Assembly (NCBI GenBank): GCA_964448405.1
Contig: CAYUVW010000014.1
Coordinates: 1 to 41,156, forward strand
DNA from: DAORHV01 sp964448405
GTDB taxonomy: Bacteria > Patescibacteriota > Gracilibacteria > Peribacterales > Peribacteraceae
Length of the DNA: 41,156 bases
Direction of reading: 5' to 3'
The notes under the pieces are model-generated. The model worked only from the letters and a program-made list of their open reading frames with translations, was not told the origin of the DNA and did no database searches. How positions within the stretch are numbered: the stretch's first letter is position 1; each line of letters starts with the position of its first letter. The translations under genes and the position numbers were made by a program. Shown in pieces: positions 29,782 through 39,067 of the stretch.

Positions 29782-32700
29782 CTATTTGAGAAGACCGTGG
29801 AAGTTTATATCCACGATATCGATATCCGAGAATGTTTCCAGGAACACGTTATACTTCAGTGTAATGGGCTTGGACGTATCGTGCGGGTTCACCACGGTGA
29901 CGGTTTTATTGGCAGGATCGGTGGACTCAATGGAATAGGCATGGGTGTAATGCATCTTCACGGTGTTACCGGATGCGTCCTTCACGGTGAACGTGTCCCG
30001 ATCATTGCCAAGACGCGGTGTATTCACGGTCGCAAATTGTTTGTCTGTGGAGAAGTTATTCAGGAAATCAATAACGGCTGGCCCTGCCTTGGCAATATTG
30101 CTGCCTTCCGAGAACGGGTTCCTCAGTGACGCTCCACTGGAAATATCACTGACTCTGCCACCGGCACTGCCAATAAGCGCCTGAATAGCATGGGATCCCA
30201 ATCCGCCTACGCCCGAAGCCTTGCGATTAATTTGCCCCCTGCCGTCGCGACCGTGTTGGGCCAGTGTGTACGCAGCCTCCAGGACCTTGAAACCAACGGG
30301 CCCAGTGAGCCCCAAATACAGATTCGCCACCGTCTGCTGACCGCCACCCTCCTGAATATCTTCCATGTGCACGCGAACAATTTTGCCCTTCGGATCACCC
30401 ATAGGAATACGCACGTCGAATCCGACGATGAAATCTGTTTTTTTGCCGCGATTTGCCGGATCTGGCAAATTTTCGATGACTGGAGTGACAGCCGAACGGA
30501 CCAGCACCTCGAAGTGTGGCGAAAGGCGGAGTGAGTGTAAGGCTGAAATCAGGTAACAGTTGCCGACGTTTGCCTGAGCAAAATCGGCATTTGGCGAGAA
30601 GAATTCATGGAATGCCTCCTGACTCAATGGCAGGCGACCGGGCGTATTGAGGTATTCGAATTTGCGCTGCAATAATTTTGCATCGGGGTTCGTACGCAGG
30701 ATTTGCAGATTACTCTGTGCGAAATCAACAGGATGAAATACTGTTTCAGTGGTAATGGGAACGTACTGCCTTGTGATGGGGTTATACGCCTCCAGCGTGC
30801 GAGTACGTGGATTTGTTTGGGCCACCCATCCTTCTTGCACAATGCCATTCGGATTTGCACTCGTCTTGTCGACGACCACCAGAACTCTATCGCCTGCTGC
30901 GATCACTCGACGCAACGTGGGGCCCTCGTAGATCGTCGTCAATTCAACCACTGGATTTCTGCTCACGTGAGTCAATTCTGCACGAGAGAGTGTGACCATT
31001 CTGGGCGGGCCATTGGTGCTGGCGCATTTGATTGTTCCATCTGCCCTGATTTCAAAGACCATATACACATTGCCCTGTCGGTCACGCACCGTATCTTGGG
31101 TCGCAAATCTGACGGCGGGTTCACCTGGACGGCTACCTGTATTTTCATTCCATGTACGCACCTCGGCGATGTTCACGCGATAGCGCGTACCGGTCGGTCC
31201 GGCGACAATCGCATGTTCCGATGATTGCGGATCGATGCCAACAAAGGTGAGCTGATGCCCGTGTCCATTGGAATTCGTGCGCGTCAGCAGCAAGTCACCC
31301 GGCTTCACCTCCACGCCATTCACTTCAATCGCTCCTGGCGAGAGACGTAGTTTCGGCGCAGGCTTGAGGTCGATCACTTCCGCGACAGGCAAGCGAGAGA
31401 CTCGGTCAATCGGGAAGCCGTATTCCACAGTCCTACCCCCTTCCTTGCCGCGGAATTTGGGTTCGCCATCAATATCTCCACCAAGGTACGTCCATTGTTC
31501 CACGACTCCGCTGCTGCGCCTGATTTGATACGTTTCGCCAACACGCAAATCTCGTACTCGCAAAGGCGCCTCGGGTGCGGGCTTGAGGTCGATCACTTCC
31601 GCGACAGGCAAGCGAGAGACTCGGTCAATCGGGAAGCCGTATTCCACAGTCCTACCCCCTTCCTTGCCGCGGAATTTGGGTTCGCCATCAATATCTCCAC
31701 CAAGGTACGTCCATTGTTCCACGACTCCGCTGCTGCGCCTGATTTGATACGTTTCGCCAACACGCAAATCTCGTACTCGCAAAGGCGCCTCGGGTGCGGG
31801 TAACGGAGCAGGTTGCGGCGACGGCGAAAGGCTGTTGCGGGCTGCGGCCAGAACATTGGCTTTCGGCTGGCGCACCTCAACTCCGGATGTAACGTCGCGC
31901 AGAATAAACACATTCGGATCAACGCCGCTCGTACGAACGAACGCCAACGTGCGGGTTCTGCCGTCAATCACCATCGTCACCCGTGTATCGGGGTCGCGGA
32001 CATGCGCCTCGACAGCCGCATCGGAAACCCGCGGCTGCGGCGCCGGCGCCGGTGCGGGAGTTCGGTCGGCTGCAGCCATAGCCTTTCTTCCGGCGGCAAT
32101 CACATCCGCCTCGGTGAAGCGCAGCTCTTGTCCTGTGGCCACATTCTTCATTACCAAATGGCCTGATCTGCTGCTCGGGCGGCTGTACACGAAACGACCT
32201 CCCTGCAGTTCTACCTCCAGGCCGAACGCGAGCTCTTCCAAGACTTTGGTGTCATTGATTTCCGGAGCAAGGGGAACAAGCTCTTGTTGCAGTTCCTGCG
32301 CGAGGGATTGTCGGGCAGCCGTCATCACTTTGGCTTTATCGATGGTCAGCACTCTGCCCGTACCAACCTCTTCCAGATTGAACTTATCGCGCGCGGCATT
32401 TTCTCCAATACAGGTATACGTCCTGCCATCTATTTTGACTTTCAATCCGAATCCGAGCTGCTCCAGAACCTGCCGATCGGTGAATTGCGGGGTGGTATTT
32501 GGTGCAGGAGCCGGAGTCTCATCCATGCCACTGAGCACCGCGTCGAACACCTTCTTTTTTTGCAGTCGGTATTCGGTGCGGGTGGCGTTATCGCGCATGA
32601 TCACGATGTTTTCATCAGTGGTACTCGTGCGAACATACACAAGCGTGCGAATGGTGCCCGTACCATCGGGATCCATCCGCACGGGTTCGCCGGACTGTAG

Positions 32701-35700
32701 ATGGGTCAAAATCACGCCGTCGTTTTCCGACCCGCGATTGACGAGTTCCGCGTAGCCCACGACGTTGTTCAGCGGAGCGGTGCCCTCAACCTTTCTTCCT
32801 CCAATGTTCATCGCAAAGATGTATTGCCCGCCCTGCACCCGCAGGAATGTCGCCACCACCAATCTGCCATCGGGCTGTCGCACGGCATAGTCTTCGTTCG
32901 GTGTCATTCTGCGTGCATCGAACGGACCCTTGCCACACACACCGGCATCCAACAGCACTTTGGCATCTGCTTTGGGCATGACTGCAAGCAAGATGCGCAC
33001 TTTGCCGAACACCTCGGCTCCGGTGAGATTATCGATGGTTCCGGGCGCACGATGTGCTTCGATGACGGCTTTGCGCTCTGCATCACTCAGTTCTCGGCCA
33101 AGCAGTTTCTCGGCGATGTCGATGCGCGCAGCGTCATTCACATCGTTGTTCTTCAAAAATTCTTTGAGTGCGACAATGTTTTCGGGGGCGGCGTGTGCAG
33201 CCTCGGCAAGCTTCACGCCTGCTTCACGCACATCGGCTACGGTCTCAGTCGACGGATTGACGACTGGGGCATTGGTCGTCGGTGTCAGTCCGGTCACCGG
33301 AACATCGGGGCTGAGCAAGAAAACTCGTCCGTCGAGCTCGATGGTGATTGCACCGTTGGCCGTAACAGTGACATTGGCACCCTCCATGGCTGCCCACTGC
33401 TGAATTTCAGCCACTGCCTTCGCCGGATCCCCTCCTGTCTCATACTGGAACTCACCCATGTTGCGCACGGCGGCATCCGAGTTCGCGAGTGTTTTGGGAG
33501 CGGTGGGATTCTTCGGACGGAAGTTCTTCTTGGCGATGAAGACCACCGACGCCCAGTCGCCGGCAATGCGCTCGGCGGTTTCATCTCGAATTTCCTCAGC
33601 GGTTTCGCGCCCCCATGAAGACATGAATCCTTTCATGTTTGACTGTGCCGCGGGCGCACCCTGTTCGGCTTTCGCAAAATAGGCGATCACGCGGTTCAAT
33701 CGCGGCGAATTGGCAATCAATCCTTGTACGCACCGGGTGTTCGCCAACACAGTGAGCCCCTTGCCGATCACGGCTCCGGCTCCCATGAATGCGAGTGTGG
33801 TGACAAATCCGGTCACGAAATCCTGTCCTAGCGGATCGACGAGATGTGTAAGCACATCGGCGTGCTCCATTCTTCCCGTTTCGGGATTGTAGATTTTTTC
33901 ATCCTTAATTGTCGCACGGATGAACGCACCGGTGCGCGAACGGTTGCGGAATGTGGCGCGACCGCTGGTGACGTCGGAATCGAATTCCTGGTGCAACTGG
34001 AACCGTGCCTCGCTGGTCAGTTCCGAGCTAATCACACCGGCAGTCGCGGAAATGGCGGCAACGGCCAGCGGCGAAGTGATGCCGAACGTAAAGACCGCCA
34101 GCACCACCGCCAAACACGAGACGACGATGGCGACGATGGTCACGATATTGCGCTCCAACCACGTCCAGAACGTGTCAATGTCGAACTCGGACTTATCCAT
34201 AATATGCTCGCAAAACTGGCGCAAGTCCGGCTTGCTGAGCATGGCTTCCATGTCGTCGAGCGCCTTAATACGCTTGTCGATTTCCTGGTCAATGGCGCTT
34301 TTATCCACACCGGTGTTCGCACGCTTCAGTTCTTGCAGGCGTACGCGTGCACGCAACAAGTTCGTCTTCATCGCCGGATCATTCAACACACCCAGGATTT
34401 TCCCGGATTCTTCGCGCATCAGGTCCACGAGTCCCGGTCGCTTTGTGCCGTCTTTACCAGCCTCGAACAATCGTTGAACCAGGCTGATGGAGCTGTTGAT
34501 TTTGCCGGCCTCAGACAACACGCCGCGCACCGCCGCGTCGTTGTCCATGACACGCAAAACGTCGTGCGAGTCTTCTACATTCCGTTTCTCGATATCCGCA
34601 ATCGTCGCCGACCGGATATTGCGTGAACTCAGGAACGTCGGTCCGATGACTTCAAGCTTGGTATCTGCTTCAGGGCGCGGCTCGCCTGCCACTTGCAACG
34701 CAGAGCGTCCGGTCATGCCGCCTTCCATGGCCGCCAGCTCTTCGCCAATGGCATTGAAGGCTTTGCGCGCATCGTCGGTCGGACTATAGCGAACGCTGAT
34801 GGGGTGAAAGCGACCGCTGTTGAATGAGCGTACGGGGTTGCTGAAATCATTGAAATTTTTGCCATCACGCTCCGTCTCGCGGCACAGCCACACGCCATCG
34901 ACACTGGAGAACATGTATTCAACAACCAGCGTCCCCTTCTTTATGCGCACAGTTGTGTCCAAGTTCAACAGCTCATCGTTGCGATCCCAATTGCGGCGAT
35001 GCACGATTTCGGGCGAGTGTTTGCCAAGCGTCTCTAAACCGCGTCGCTCGACCTCGCGCATTTCCTCCGGACTGCGGCCGATGCGAACGAAGGCAAGATC
35101 GTCGGCTTTCAGCTTGTCGTACGTCAGCACCCGTTGGGCATAGCGAGGACGTTCACCCAAACGATTCGAAGGAACGCGGTACACGCTGGAAAATGTTGGT
35201 CTGGCCGGCTCGCGGCGCAGCACTGCGGTCATGCCGGGCGGCGCGCCGGCGAGCTTGCGGGCAAAACTGTCTTCGAAGCCCACCAAATGTTGCTTGTCTC
35301 CGACACTCAATTTAAAGACCTTCGGGCTACCGAAGCCTTGCATCTGGCCTGTGTACACATCCACCGGAACCTGCTCGCCTTCGTAGCGACCCATGTACGA
35401 ATCGAACGGCTCAATGGTAAACGATGTACTCACAATGCCGTCACGCGGACCGAGCAAGTCACCCAAGTCGGAGCCCCGATCGTAGCTGCCGAGTTCGGGT
35501 CCGCTTTCGCGCTCCTCGCGTCGGCGACGTACTTCCGGGTCACTGCGATCCATTAACCCCCTGTGAAGCGCGTTGATTGCGTTGCGCTCGGCCGCAGGCA
35601 CATTCGGATCTTCTCCAAACCAGTTCGGGTTCAGCGGCCCGTTTCTGCTCCCTGGTTTCTCTTCGGTAAAGAACCACTCACCGTCGAACGAGCACGTGAA

Positions 35701-37839
35701 ATGGCCTTTAATCGTGGCGGTGGAAACGCCGATGATTTTGAAGAAATCATTCGCACCAGTAGTCTCAGCCACCGTAACGCCATTTTGTCCGTTCTGGCTC
35801 AACAGATATTCACGCGTTTGCTTGCGGTATTTGGCATTACCGTCCAGAGCGATGCTGTCGAGATCAACGACTCCCCTGCGTCTGCCGCCGACGGGCAAAA
35901 GAGCGAGATTGCGCCTCGTGCCGCCGAGTGGCGGGGCTACATCGCCGGACTCATCAGTCACTGCCCCTCGTCCATTCAAAATATTCACATTCACGCTACG
36001 AGGGATGCCACGCACTTGGGCGAGCAGATCGGAATCGCGATTCCTTTGCTGGCGATCCACCGCCAGCTTGGTCGCATCTTGATCACGACCTTCCACCATT
36101 GCCAACTCCGTGGGGCTCAATTGATTGGGCCGCGACTTAAGTCCTGCTATCGCTTCGGTCACGCGCTTGCCCAAGTCGGGATCCATTTTGGCAAGATCAG
36201 GACCATACTTTTCGCGCAGCTTCAGATAGATGCGGTCGCTCTCCTGCTGGCGTCCGTCGTTGCGGGCTACGGTTGCGTCGAAGACCGTCAACGCCGCTTC
36301 GAAATGGAACAGGATCTGCTGGTAACCGGTAATGGTTTCCTGTTCTTTTTTAATGCTTTCCCGAGCCGAGCGAATGTTATTCGCAAGTCGCAGAACAATC
36401 TCGCGATCGGCATCGTTCCTGGTTTCATTCGCAAGGTTTTTGGTCTCGTTTTCAATGAACGTGTGGTACTTCGCAATCTGCTCCGTCGGCGCAACGGTGC
36501 GATCCAGCACAAATTCGTATTTGCGGCGGATTAGGTCTTCCGGCCTGCCAAGCAAATACGCATGCGTCACTGTTTCGGCTTGTTCAGGCGTGGGCTGCGC
36601 CGGCAGAACGCCGCGGCCGAGCTGCACGGCCAGTTGCTTGTTGTCGACCGGCGGACGGAACGGAAAACCGCTCGCCTGACAGACTGCGGGGCTTAACTTG
36701 TTGACCAGCGCAACGCGCGACACCACCAACCGCAACGTCGTTTCGCCGTATTTTTCGGTTGCAGTTTTCACGAACGCCGGCAGTTCCTTGGCATCGATTG
36801 TCGTACCGGCAATCAATTGCTCGAACAGTTGTTGTACGGTCGTCTTGGGTGTGTCCGCACCCAATTCCGCCTGCTCCCCGCGTGCCTGTGCATACTCAAC
36901 GCGATACGTCGGCAGCATTTGCTCAATGCGGCCAATGCGTGACGAAATCGTCTCACCGGTCTTATCGTTTATCGCACCCGGATTCGGGTATCGACCCAAG
37001 TGCTCTAATTCTTCCAGGTTCACATCGATGAGTTTTTCGAGCGACTCGACCACTGCCTGCTTCACCACCGGATTGGCTGATTTTGCGGTGTTGAATGTAA
37101 CCCACGCCGCATCCGAACGATCACAGAGTTTCTGAATGGTAATTTGATCCTTCGGCAACGCGGCAATCGCATCGCGGCGCTCATTGCGGTACCCCGGCAA
37201 TGCAGCTTCTATGGCCTTAATGCGTGCTTCGGGCGTACCCCACACGTCGTAACGCCAGCCGACCGGCAACAATCCGGTACGTAAGTATGCAAGTTCGGCT
37301 TCGTTGGAACGGATGACCTCATCGCACGCGTCGATGAGCGGCACGCCGCCAACCTTGCGCGCCTCCACCAGCCGGACGTTGTAGGCCTCATCGGAGCGTC
37401 GGCGCACTGCAGCGGCATCGGTTGGTCCTGCCGCATACCGACGATTTTCGCGCAGGTCTTCGGTCTGCAGCGACTGCAAAAAGCGATCGATGGACGCACT
37501 GAATTCGGGAATACCAGACTGCAAGTTATCGACACTCACGCCTACCAACCTCTGTGCCAGGCCACCCTCCACGTCGTTGCATGCCTTCTCCAGCGCCGGC
37601 CAATTCGGGTTCCTCATCTCCTTGCCGATTTCCACTTTCTGCCGCAACGAGCGGATCCTTCCCTGCACGTCGTTCACACGACCGATGTACGCCTGGGTAC
37701 GTTCGGCGACCTGTTCGGGCGTAGCGTTATCGTTGCCTTCCACCTTGCCGTCGGCCTTTCGGTCGATGGTATCGATCCGCAGCTGCTCACGCTGAATCTT
37801 GGCTTCATTCGCTGCCGATTCTGGTCCGGAAGGACTCAT
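29782..37839 (-). CDS. Giant 2685-aa protein with C-terminal calpain-like cysteine protease
   Basis: Residues 1-650 are mainly helical with coiled coils. Two similar beta-rich domains lie near 684-760 and 954-1037. Hydrophobic segments are at about 1230-1290 and 1335-1365. From about 1640 to 2370 runs a series of 50-70 residue beta-rich modules with a recurring pattern (GLKVKIDGRTYT, GLEVELQGGRFV, RVTMVIDGRTRT). A 73-residue module at about 2015-2160 is present twice and is identical. The C-terminal 280 residues have the calpain (C2) pattern: Cys2428 in VGNCYLISAL, His2633 in THAYSI and Asn2651 in VNPHD. No signal peptide, so export is unclear. It begins 4 nt inside the preceding gene. Family function beyond the protease is unknown. 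Confidence 0.85.
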   Translation of the reverse strand: MSPSGPESAANEAKIQREQLRIDTIDRKADGKVEGNDNATPEQVAERTQAYIGRVNDVQGRIRSLRQKVEIGKEMRNPNWPALEKACNDVEGGLAQRLVGVSVDNLQSGIPEFSASIDRFLQSLQTEDLRENRRYAAGPTDAAAVRRRSDEAYNVRLVEARKVGGVPLIDACDEVIRSNEAELAYLRTGLLPVGWRYDVWGTPEARIKAIEAALPGYRNERRDAIAALPKDQITIQKLCDRSDAAWVTFNTAKSANPVVKQAVVESLEKLIDVNLEELEHLGRYPNPGAINDKTGETISSRIGRIEQMLPTYRVEYAQARGEQAELGADTPKTTVQQLFEQLIAGTTIDAKELPAFVKTATEKYGETTLRLVVSRVALVNKLSPAVCQASGFPFRPPVDNKQLAVQLGRGVLPAQPTPEQAETVTHAYLLGRPEDLIRRKYEFVLDRTVAPTEQIAKYHTFIENETKNLANETRNDADREIVLRLANNIRSARESIKKEQETITGYQQILFHFEAALTVFDATVARNDGRQQESDRIYLKLREKYGPDLAKMDPDLGKRVTEAIAGLKSRPNQLSPTELAMVEGRDQDATKLAVDRQQRNRDSDLLAQVRGIPRSVNVNILNGRGAVTDESGDVAPPLGGTRRNLALLPVGGRRRGVVDLDSIALDGNAKYRKQTREYLLSQNGQNGVTVAETTGANDFFKIIGVSTATIKGHFTCSFDGEWFFTEEKPGSRNGPLNPNWFGEDPNVPAAERNAINALHRGLMDRSDPEVRRRREERESGPELGSYDRGSDLGDLLGPRDGIVSTSFTIEPFDSYMGRYEGEQVPVDVYTGQMQGFGSPKVFKLSVGDKQHLVGFEDSFARKLAGAPPGMTAVLRREPARPTFSSVYRVPSNRLGERPRYAQRVLTYDKLKADDLAFVRIGRSPEEMREVERRGLETLGKHSPEIVHRRNWDRNDELLNLDTTVRIKKGTLVVEYMFSSVDGVWLCRETERDGKNFNDFSNPVRSFNSGRFHPISVRYSPTDDARKAFNAIGEELAAMEGGMTGRSALQVAGEPRPEADTKLEVIGPTFLSSRNIRSATIADIEKRNVEDSHDVLRVMDNDAAVRGVLSEAGKINSSISLVQRLFEAGKDGTKRPGLVDLMREESGKILGVLNDPAMKTNLLRARVRLQELKRANTGVDKSAIDQEIDKRIKALDDMEAMLSKPDLRQFCEHIMDKSEFDIDTFWTWLERNIVTIVAIVVSCLAVVLAVFTFGITSPLAVAAISATAGVISSELTSEARFQLHQEFDSDVTSGRATFRNRSRTGAFIRATIKDEKIYNPETGRMEHADVLTHLVDPLGQDFVTGFVTTLAFMGAGAVIGKGLTVLANTRCVQGLIANSPRLNRVIAYFAKAEQGAPAAQSNMKGFMSSWGRETAEEIRDETAERIAGDWASVVFIAKKNFRPKNPTAPKTLANSDAAVRNMGEFQYETGGDPAKAVAEIQQWAAMEGANVTVTANGAITIELDGRVFLLSPDVPVTGLTPTTNAPVVNPSTETVADVREAGVKLAEAAHAAPENIVALKEFLKNNDVNDAARIDIAEKLLGRELSDAERKAVIEAHRAPGTIDNLTGAEVFGKVRILLAVMPKADAKVLLDAGVCGKGPFDARRMTPNEDYAVRQPDGRLVVATFLRVQGGQYIFAMNIGGRKVEGTAPLNNVVGYAELVNRGSENDGVILTHLQSGEPVRMDPDGTGTIRTLVYVRTSTTDENIVIMRDNATRTEYRLQKKKVFDAVLSGMDETPAPAPNTTPQFTDRQVLEQLGFGLKVKIDGRTYTCIGENAARDKFNLEEVGTGRVLTIDKAKVMTAARQSLAQELQQELVPLAPEINDTKVLEELAFGLEVELQGGRFVYSRPSSRSGHLVMKNVATGQELRFTEADVIAAGRKAMAAADRTPAPAPAPQPRVSDAAVEAHVRDPDTRVTMVIDGRTRTLAFVRTSGVDPNVFILRDVTSGVEVRQPKANVLAAARNSLSPSPQPAPLPAPEAPLRVRDLRVGETYQIRRSSGVVEQWTYLGGDIDGEPKFRGKEGGRTVEYGFPIDRVSRLPVAEVIDLKPAPEAPLRVRDLRVGETYQIRRSSGVVEQWTYLGGDIDGEPKFRGKEGGRTVEYGFPIDRVSRLPVAEVIDLKPAPKLRLSPGAIEVNGVEVKPGDLLLTRTNSNGHGHQLTFVGIDPQSSEHAIVAGPTGTRYRVNIAEVRTWNENTGSRPGEPAVRFATQDTVRDRQGNVYMVFEIRADGTIKCASTNGPPRMVTLSRAELTHVSRNPVVELTTIYEGPTLRRVIAAGDRVLVVVDKTSANPNGIVQEGWVAQTNPRTRTLEAYNPITRQYVPITTETVFHPVDFAQSNLQILRTNPDAKLLQRKFEYLNTPGRLPLSQEAFHEFFSPNADFAQANVGNCYLISALHSLRLSPHFEVLVRSAVTPVIENLPDPANRGKKTDFIVGFDVRIPMGDPKGKIVRVHMEDIQEGGGQQTVANLYLGLTGPVGFKVLEAAYTLAQHGRDGRGQINRKASGVGGLGSHAIQALIGSAGGRVSDISSGASLRNPFSEGSNIAKAGPAVIDFLNNFSTDKQFATVNTPRLGNDRDTFTVKDASGNTVKMHYTHAYSIESTDPANKTVTVVNPHDTSKPITLKYNVFLETFSDIDIVDINFHGLLK
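31361..31798 (-). repeat. Exact 219-bp tandem duplication inside giant gene
   Basis: Two adjacent copies (31361-31579 and 31580-31798) are identical in DNA as read. The unit is 73 codons, so the frame is kept. It encodes a beta-rich module starting APEAPLRVRDLRVGETYQIR. Identity at silent sites means a very recent event or active homogenisation. Confidence 0.97.
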
Positions 37840-38165
37840 GCTGCGTCGAAGAAGTGATCAAGTTGTTCGGATTCATCAACCTTGTCGAACGGCTCTTCGG
37901 CTTTGGCAAAACGGCCGGCTGCTTCGGCAAAGAACGCATCCAGACCGGCAAAAAACGTCTTGTCGTTGCGCTCGGAGGCACTCTGAATGGTGAACTCGGT
38001 AGCCTTCTTTAGAACGACTGGCTCAGTATTCAAAATCTCCGTTAAGCGCGACTGTTGCTCAGGTGTGAGTGTCGGCAACGCCTTCAAAAGTTTCTGGCGC
38101 TGCCCGTTGCGAAGCAGGAACGATTGTTCGACCAGGCCTTGGAGTGTTTGTTTTTGTGCCGACAT
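37836..38165 (-). CDS. Small helical protein leading the giant-protease operon
   Basis: 109 residues, not recognised. All helical by eye: QKQTLQGLVEQSFLLRNGQRQ, then LLKALPTLTPEQQSRLTEIL, and an acidic C-terminal tail (EEPFDKVDESEQLDHFFDAA). Its stop overlaps the giant gene start by 4 nt (ATGA), a sign of translational coupling. The ATG at 38165 follows a TATAAT box ending 9 nt upstream. Its placement suggests a partner, chaperone or regulator of the giant protein; nothing shows which. Confidence 0.72.
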   Translation of the reverse strand: MSAQKQTLQGLVEQSFLLRNGQRQKLLKALPTLTPEQQSRLTEILNTEPVVLKKATEFTIQSASERNDKTFFAGLDAFFAEAAGRFAKAEEPFDKVDESEQLDHFFDAA

Positions 38166-38174
38166 AATCTTCTG

Positions 38175-38180
38175 ATTATA
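38175..38180 (-). promoter_or_regulatory. Extended consensus -10 box (TGC-TATAAT) of giant-protease operon
   Basis: Full consensus with TGC, ending 9 nt before the ATG at 38165. It lies just beyond the terminator of the ribosomal genes, so the operon has its own strong promoter. Confidence 0.72.
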
Positions 38181-38182
38181 GC

Positions 38183-38213
38183 ACAAAAATGCCCCCTTCG
38201 GAAGGAGGCATTT
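38183..38213 (-). terminator. Intrinsic terminator of rpsF-rpsR
   Basis: AAATGCC with CCTT pairs with AAGG and GGCATTT around a short loop (one mismatch), followed on the minus strand by a T-run. It lies about 27 nt after the rpsR stop. Confidence 0.8.
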
Positions 38214-38239
38214 GGCTTAAGGCAGAGAAAAGCGCCGAA

Positions 38240-38482
38240 CTACTTGCGGTAGGCCAAGAAGCCCATGAAGCGAGCGCGCTCCACGGCGGTCTTCAGCATC
38301 TTCTGATACTTCAGGGCGACACCCGTGTAATAGCGGTTGCGGATGTTACCGAAGTAGTCGATGTACGGCTTCATGGTGGGGTAATCCTTGTAGTCGATGT
38401 ACTGCGTTCCGGCCTGGGTGAACGGGCACTGCTTCTTCATGACCTGCTTGGCCGGCTGCTTGGACTTGTGTGGGAATGCCAT
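38240..38482 (-). CDS. rpsR: 30S ribosomal protein S18
   Basis: 80 residues. The core YIDYKDYPTMKPYIDYFGNI with RYYTGVALKYQKMLKTAVERAR is the S18 signature, and the end is FMGFLAYRK. It pairs with S6 in the platform of the small subunit. It starts 30 nt after rpsF with no ssb between, and the ATG is not preceded by a Shine-Dalgarno sequence. Confidence 0.96.
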   Translation of the reverse strand: MAFPHKSKQPAKQVMKKQCPFTQAGTQYIDYKDYPTMKPYIDYFGNIRNRYYTGVALKYQKMLKTAVERARFMGFLAYRK

Positions 38483-38512
38483 GGTGGCGAAAAGGGGAAG
38501 TTGTGAGGGGAA

Positions 38513-39067
38513 TTAGAGTTTCAAGTCGCTGTCGGCAAGCATTTTGTCGATGCTGGCGTCGAGCTTCACTTTCTCGACCGGAGCCTTGGATTCCTTCGGC
38601 TTGGAAGCGATGCGCTTGCTCTCGCGCTTGGCTTTGTCGACGACTTTCTGGGTTGCCTTCTCTTCCTTCTGGCGAACGCGGGACTCGGCGACGGTCTCGC
38701 GGTTCTTCAGCCAAGACTGGTACTTCTCTTCGTAGCTGATTGCCTCGTATCCCTTCGGCGGCATGACGATGAGGTGGCGCATCAAGCCCTTTACCAGACG
38801 CAATGCGGCATCGACCTCGCGGATGTTGGCAGGGTCCATTTCCAGGTAGTAGATCACGAATTTTGCCTCGTTGAAGCCCTTGATCTTGTACGCAAGACCA
38901 CGGCGGCTCCAGGGATCTTTAAAGAGCAACTTTGCTTTTGCTTCGGCAAAGATTTCATCGATTTCCTTCAGGAGCGACTGCTCGCCCTTGGAATCGAGGT
39001 TGGGGGGATACATGATGGAGAACTCGTACACGCGTACGTCCTCCGACGAAGGAATGAGGGTAGCCAT
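38513..39067 (-). CDS. rpsF: 30S ribosomal protein S6 with long charged C-terminal tail
   Basis: 184 residues. Residues about 10-105 are the S6 fold (YEFSIMYPPNLDSKG, KDPWSRRGLAYKIKGFNEAKFVIYYLEMDP, LMRHLIVM). After that about 75 residues of Lys, Glu and Arg-rich sequence form an extension (EEKATQKVVDKAKRESKR) that most S6 proteins lack; it is probably helical and RNA-facing. The start fits the fold; an about 53-nt structured leader precedes it. Co-transcribed with rpsR. Confidence 0.94.
   Translation of the reverse strand: MATLIPSSEDVRVYEFSIMYPPNLDSKGEQSLLKEIDEIFAEAKAKLLFKDPWSRRGLAYKIKGFNEAKFVIYYLEMDPANIREVDAALRLVKGLMRHLIVMPPKGYEAISYEEKYQSWLKNRETVAESRVRQKEEKATQKVVDKAKRESKRIASKPKESKAPVEKVKLDASIDKMLADSDLKL

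Noticed and set aside
31361..31798. CRISPR array or short-repeat locus
   Set aside because: Only two copies, adjacent without spacers and in a coding frame; it is a tandem domain duplication.
29686..36534. Several 140-320 codon open frames on the plus strand inside the giant gene region
   Set aside because: They lack family motifs and promoters; the minus-strand frame is continuous for 2685 codons with a clear protease domain.
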